From contig OZ024938.1 of NCBI GenBank assembly GCA_964017235.1, positions 7,369,454 through 7,433,453 of the forward strand: 64,000 nucleotides of DNA, read 5' to 3'. The notes below the pieces were generated by a model. It saw nothing but the letters and a program-made list of their open reading frames with translations. It ran no database searches and was not told the origin of the DNA. This DNA comes from Sabellastarte sp. h YS-2021. Its lineage: Eukaryota; Annelida; Polychaeta; Sabellida; Sabellidae. The position numbers and the translations under genes were made by a program. This document shows positions 63,589 through 64,000 of this stretch, in pieces. Every line of letters starts with the position of its first letter. The first letter of the stretch is position 1.

Positions 63589-64000
63589 TTTAAATTTGGC
63601 ACACAAATGTAGTTGGGCCAGGAGAGGCCTATCTTAAGGTGACCATAAAGTCCTAATATCAGAGAAAAATTATGGCTACCTTAAGGTCAGAAAATTGCTA
63701 TTTTTAGCCACCTTAAGTTGTGTAGCTCTCATTGTATATGGTACAGCCAGCTACAGTTTTAACTGTAAATACATTTATACATTCTTTTGAGATATTCAAA
63801 AGAATTCAGTGCTTTCAAGTGAGTTTCAACTGACATTTAATTTGTGTGTGAAGCCTTTTTATATACATTTTTCTAGGGCTGCAATGATTCTTTGCTTATT
63901 TGGAAACGAAAGGATTCAGTTTAATACTTGAGTCAAGAAAAGTGAGCCAGGTCATTGAAAACAACTAAAATAGATACAAAATCTACTGTAAAATTTTCTT
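63589..64000. other. AAA gene intron, no exon found
   Basis: AT-rich sequence to the window edge. A possible acceptor at about 63878 (TTTTCTAG) gives an in-frame stop within three codons in the required phase, so it is not used. No repeat was recognised. Confidence 0.5.

Noticed and set aside
63870-63930. Next AAA exon after 60884
   Set aside because: The acceptor-like TTTTCTAG gives a stop almost at once in the required phase, and no AAA motif follows.

Overview
The window is nuclear DNA of an invertebrate animal, most likely a mollusc and probably a bivalve. This is inferred from spliced, intron-rich host genes, AT-rich introns packed with transposons, Helentron-like elements with tandem-repeat cores, tRNA-derived SINEs ending in (ATAA)n, and DIRS, Penelope, Ty3/gypsy and LINE copies together. 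It is not bacterial; operons, ribosome binding sites and CRISPR arrays do not apply.

Two host genes run divergently. On the minus strand lies the 5' part of a peroxisomal 3-ketoacyl-CoA thiolase (ACAA1-like): exon 1 at 23516-23680 with a PTS2 targeting signal, exon 2 at 10779-10872, exon 3 at 328-385, continuing off the left edge. On the plus strand seven phase-compatible exons (39503-60884) encode a VPS4/katanin-like AAA ATPase whose Walker B and sensor 1 motifs are unusual; it continues off the right edge. Neither gene is covered by one long ORF; both were assembled from splice sites, phase and protein family motifs.

Region by region. 386-10778 (thiolase intron 2): a SINE with target duplication, a 3.1-kb foldback element made of a ~20-bp minisatellite with a Helentron-like element inside it, and a 4.3-kb CACTA-like element with repeated 16-bp subterminal motifs, into which an old DIRS copy is nested. 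10873-23515 (intron 1): repeat fragments, a hAT element with perfect 8-bp target duplication, a MULE-like deletion derivative, MITEs, and a Ty3/gypsy copy whose pol is followed by a second long ORF ending in a TatD nuclease domain. 23.7-39.5 kb (between the genes): a MITE in the thiolase upstream region, a LINE on the minus strand, and a decayed relic related to the gypsy second ORF. 39.5-64 kb (AAA gene): tandem repeats, a Penelope-like element on the minus strand split by a whole-looking DIRS element (47569-54014), and two Helentron-like elements at the right end.

The most noteworthy item is the gypsy element with the TatD-family ORF, together with a second locus carrying a diverged copy of the domain that precedes TatD, here next to a coiled-coil sequence. 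All transposon assignments were made by eye from motifs, terminal repeats and target duplications; no database search was run.
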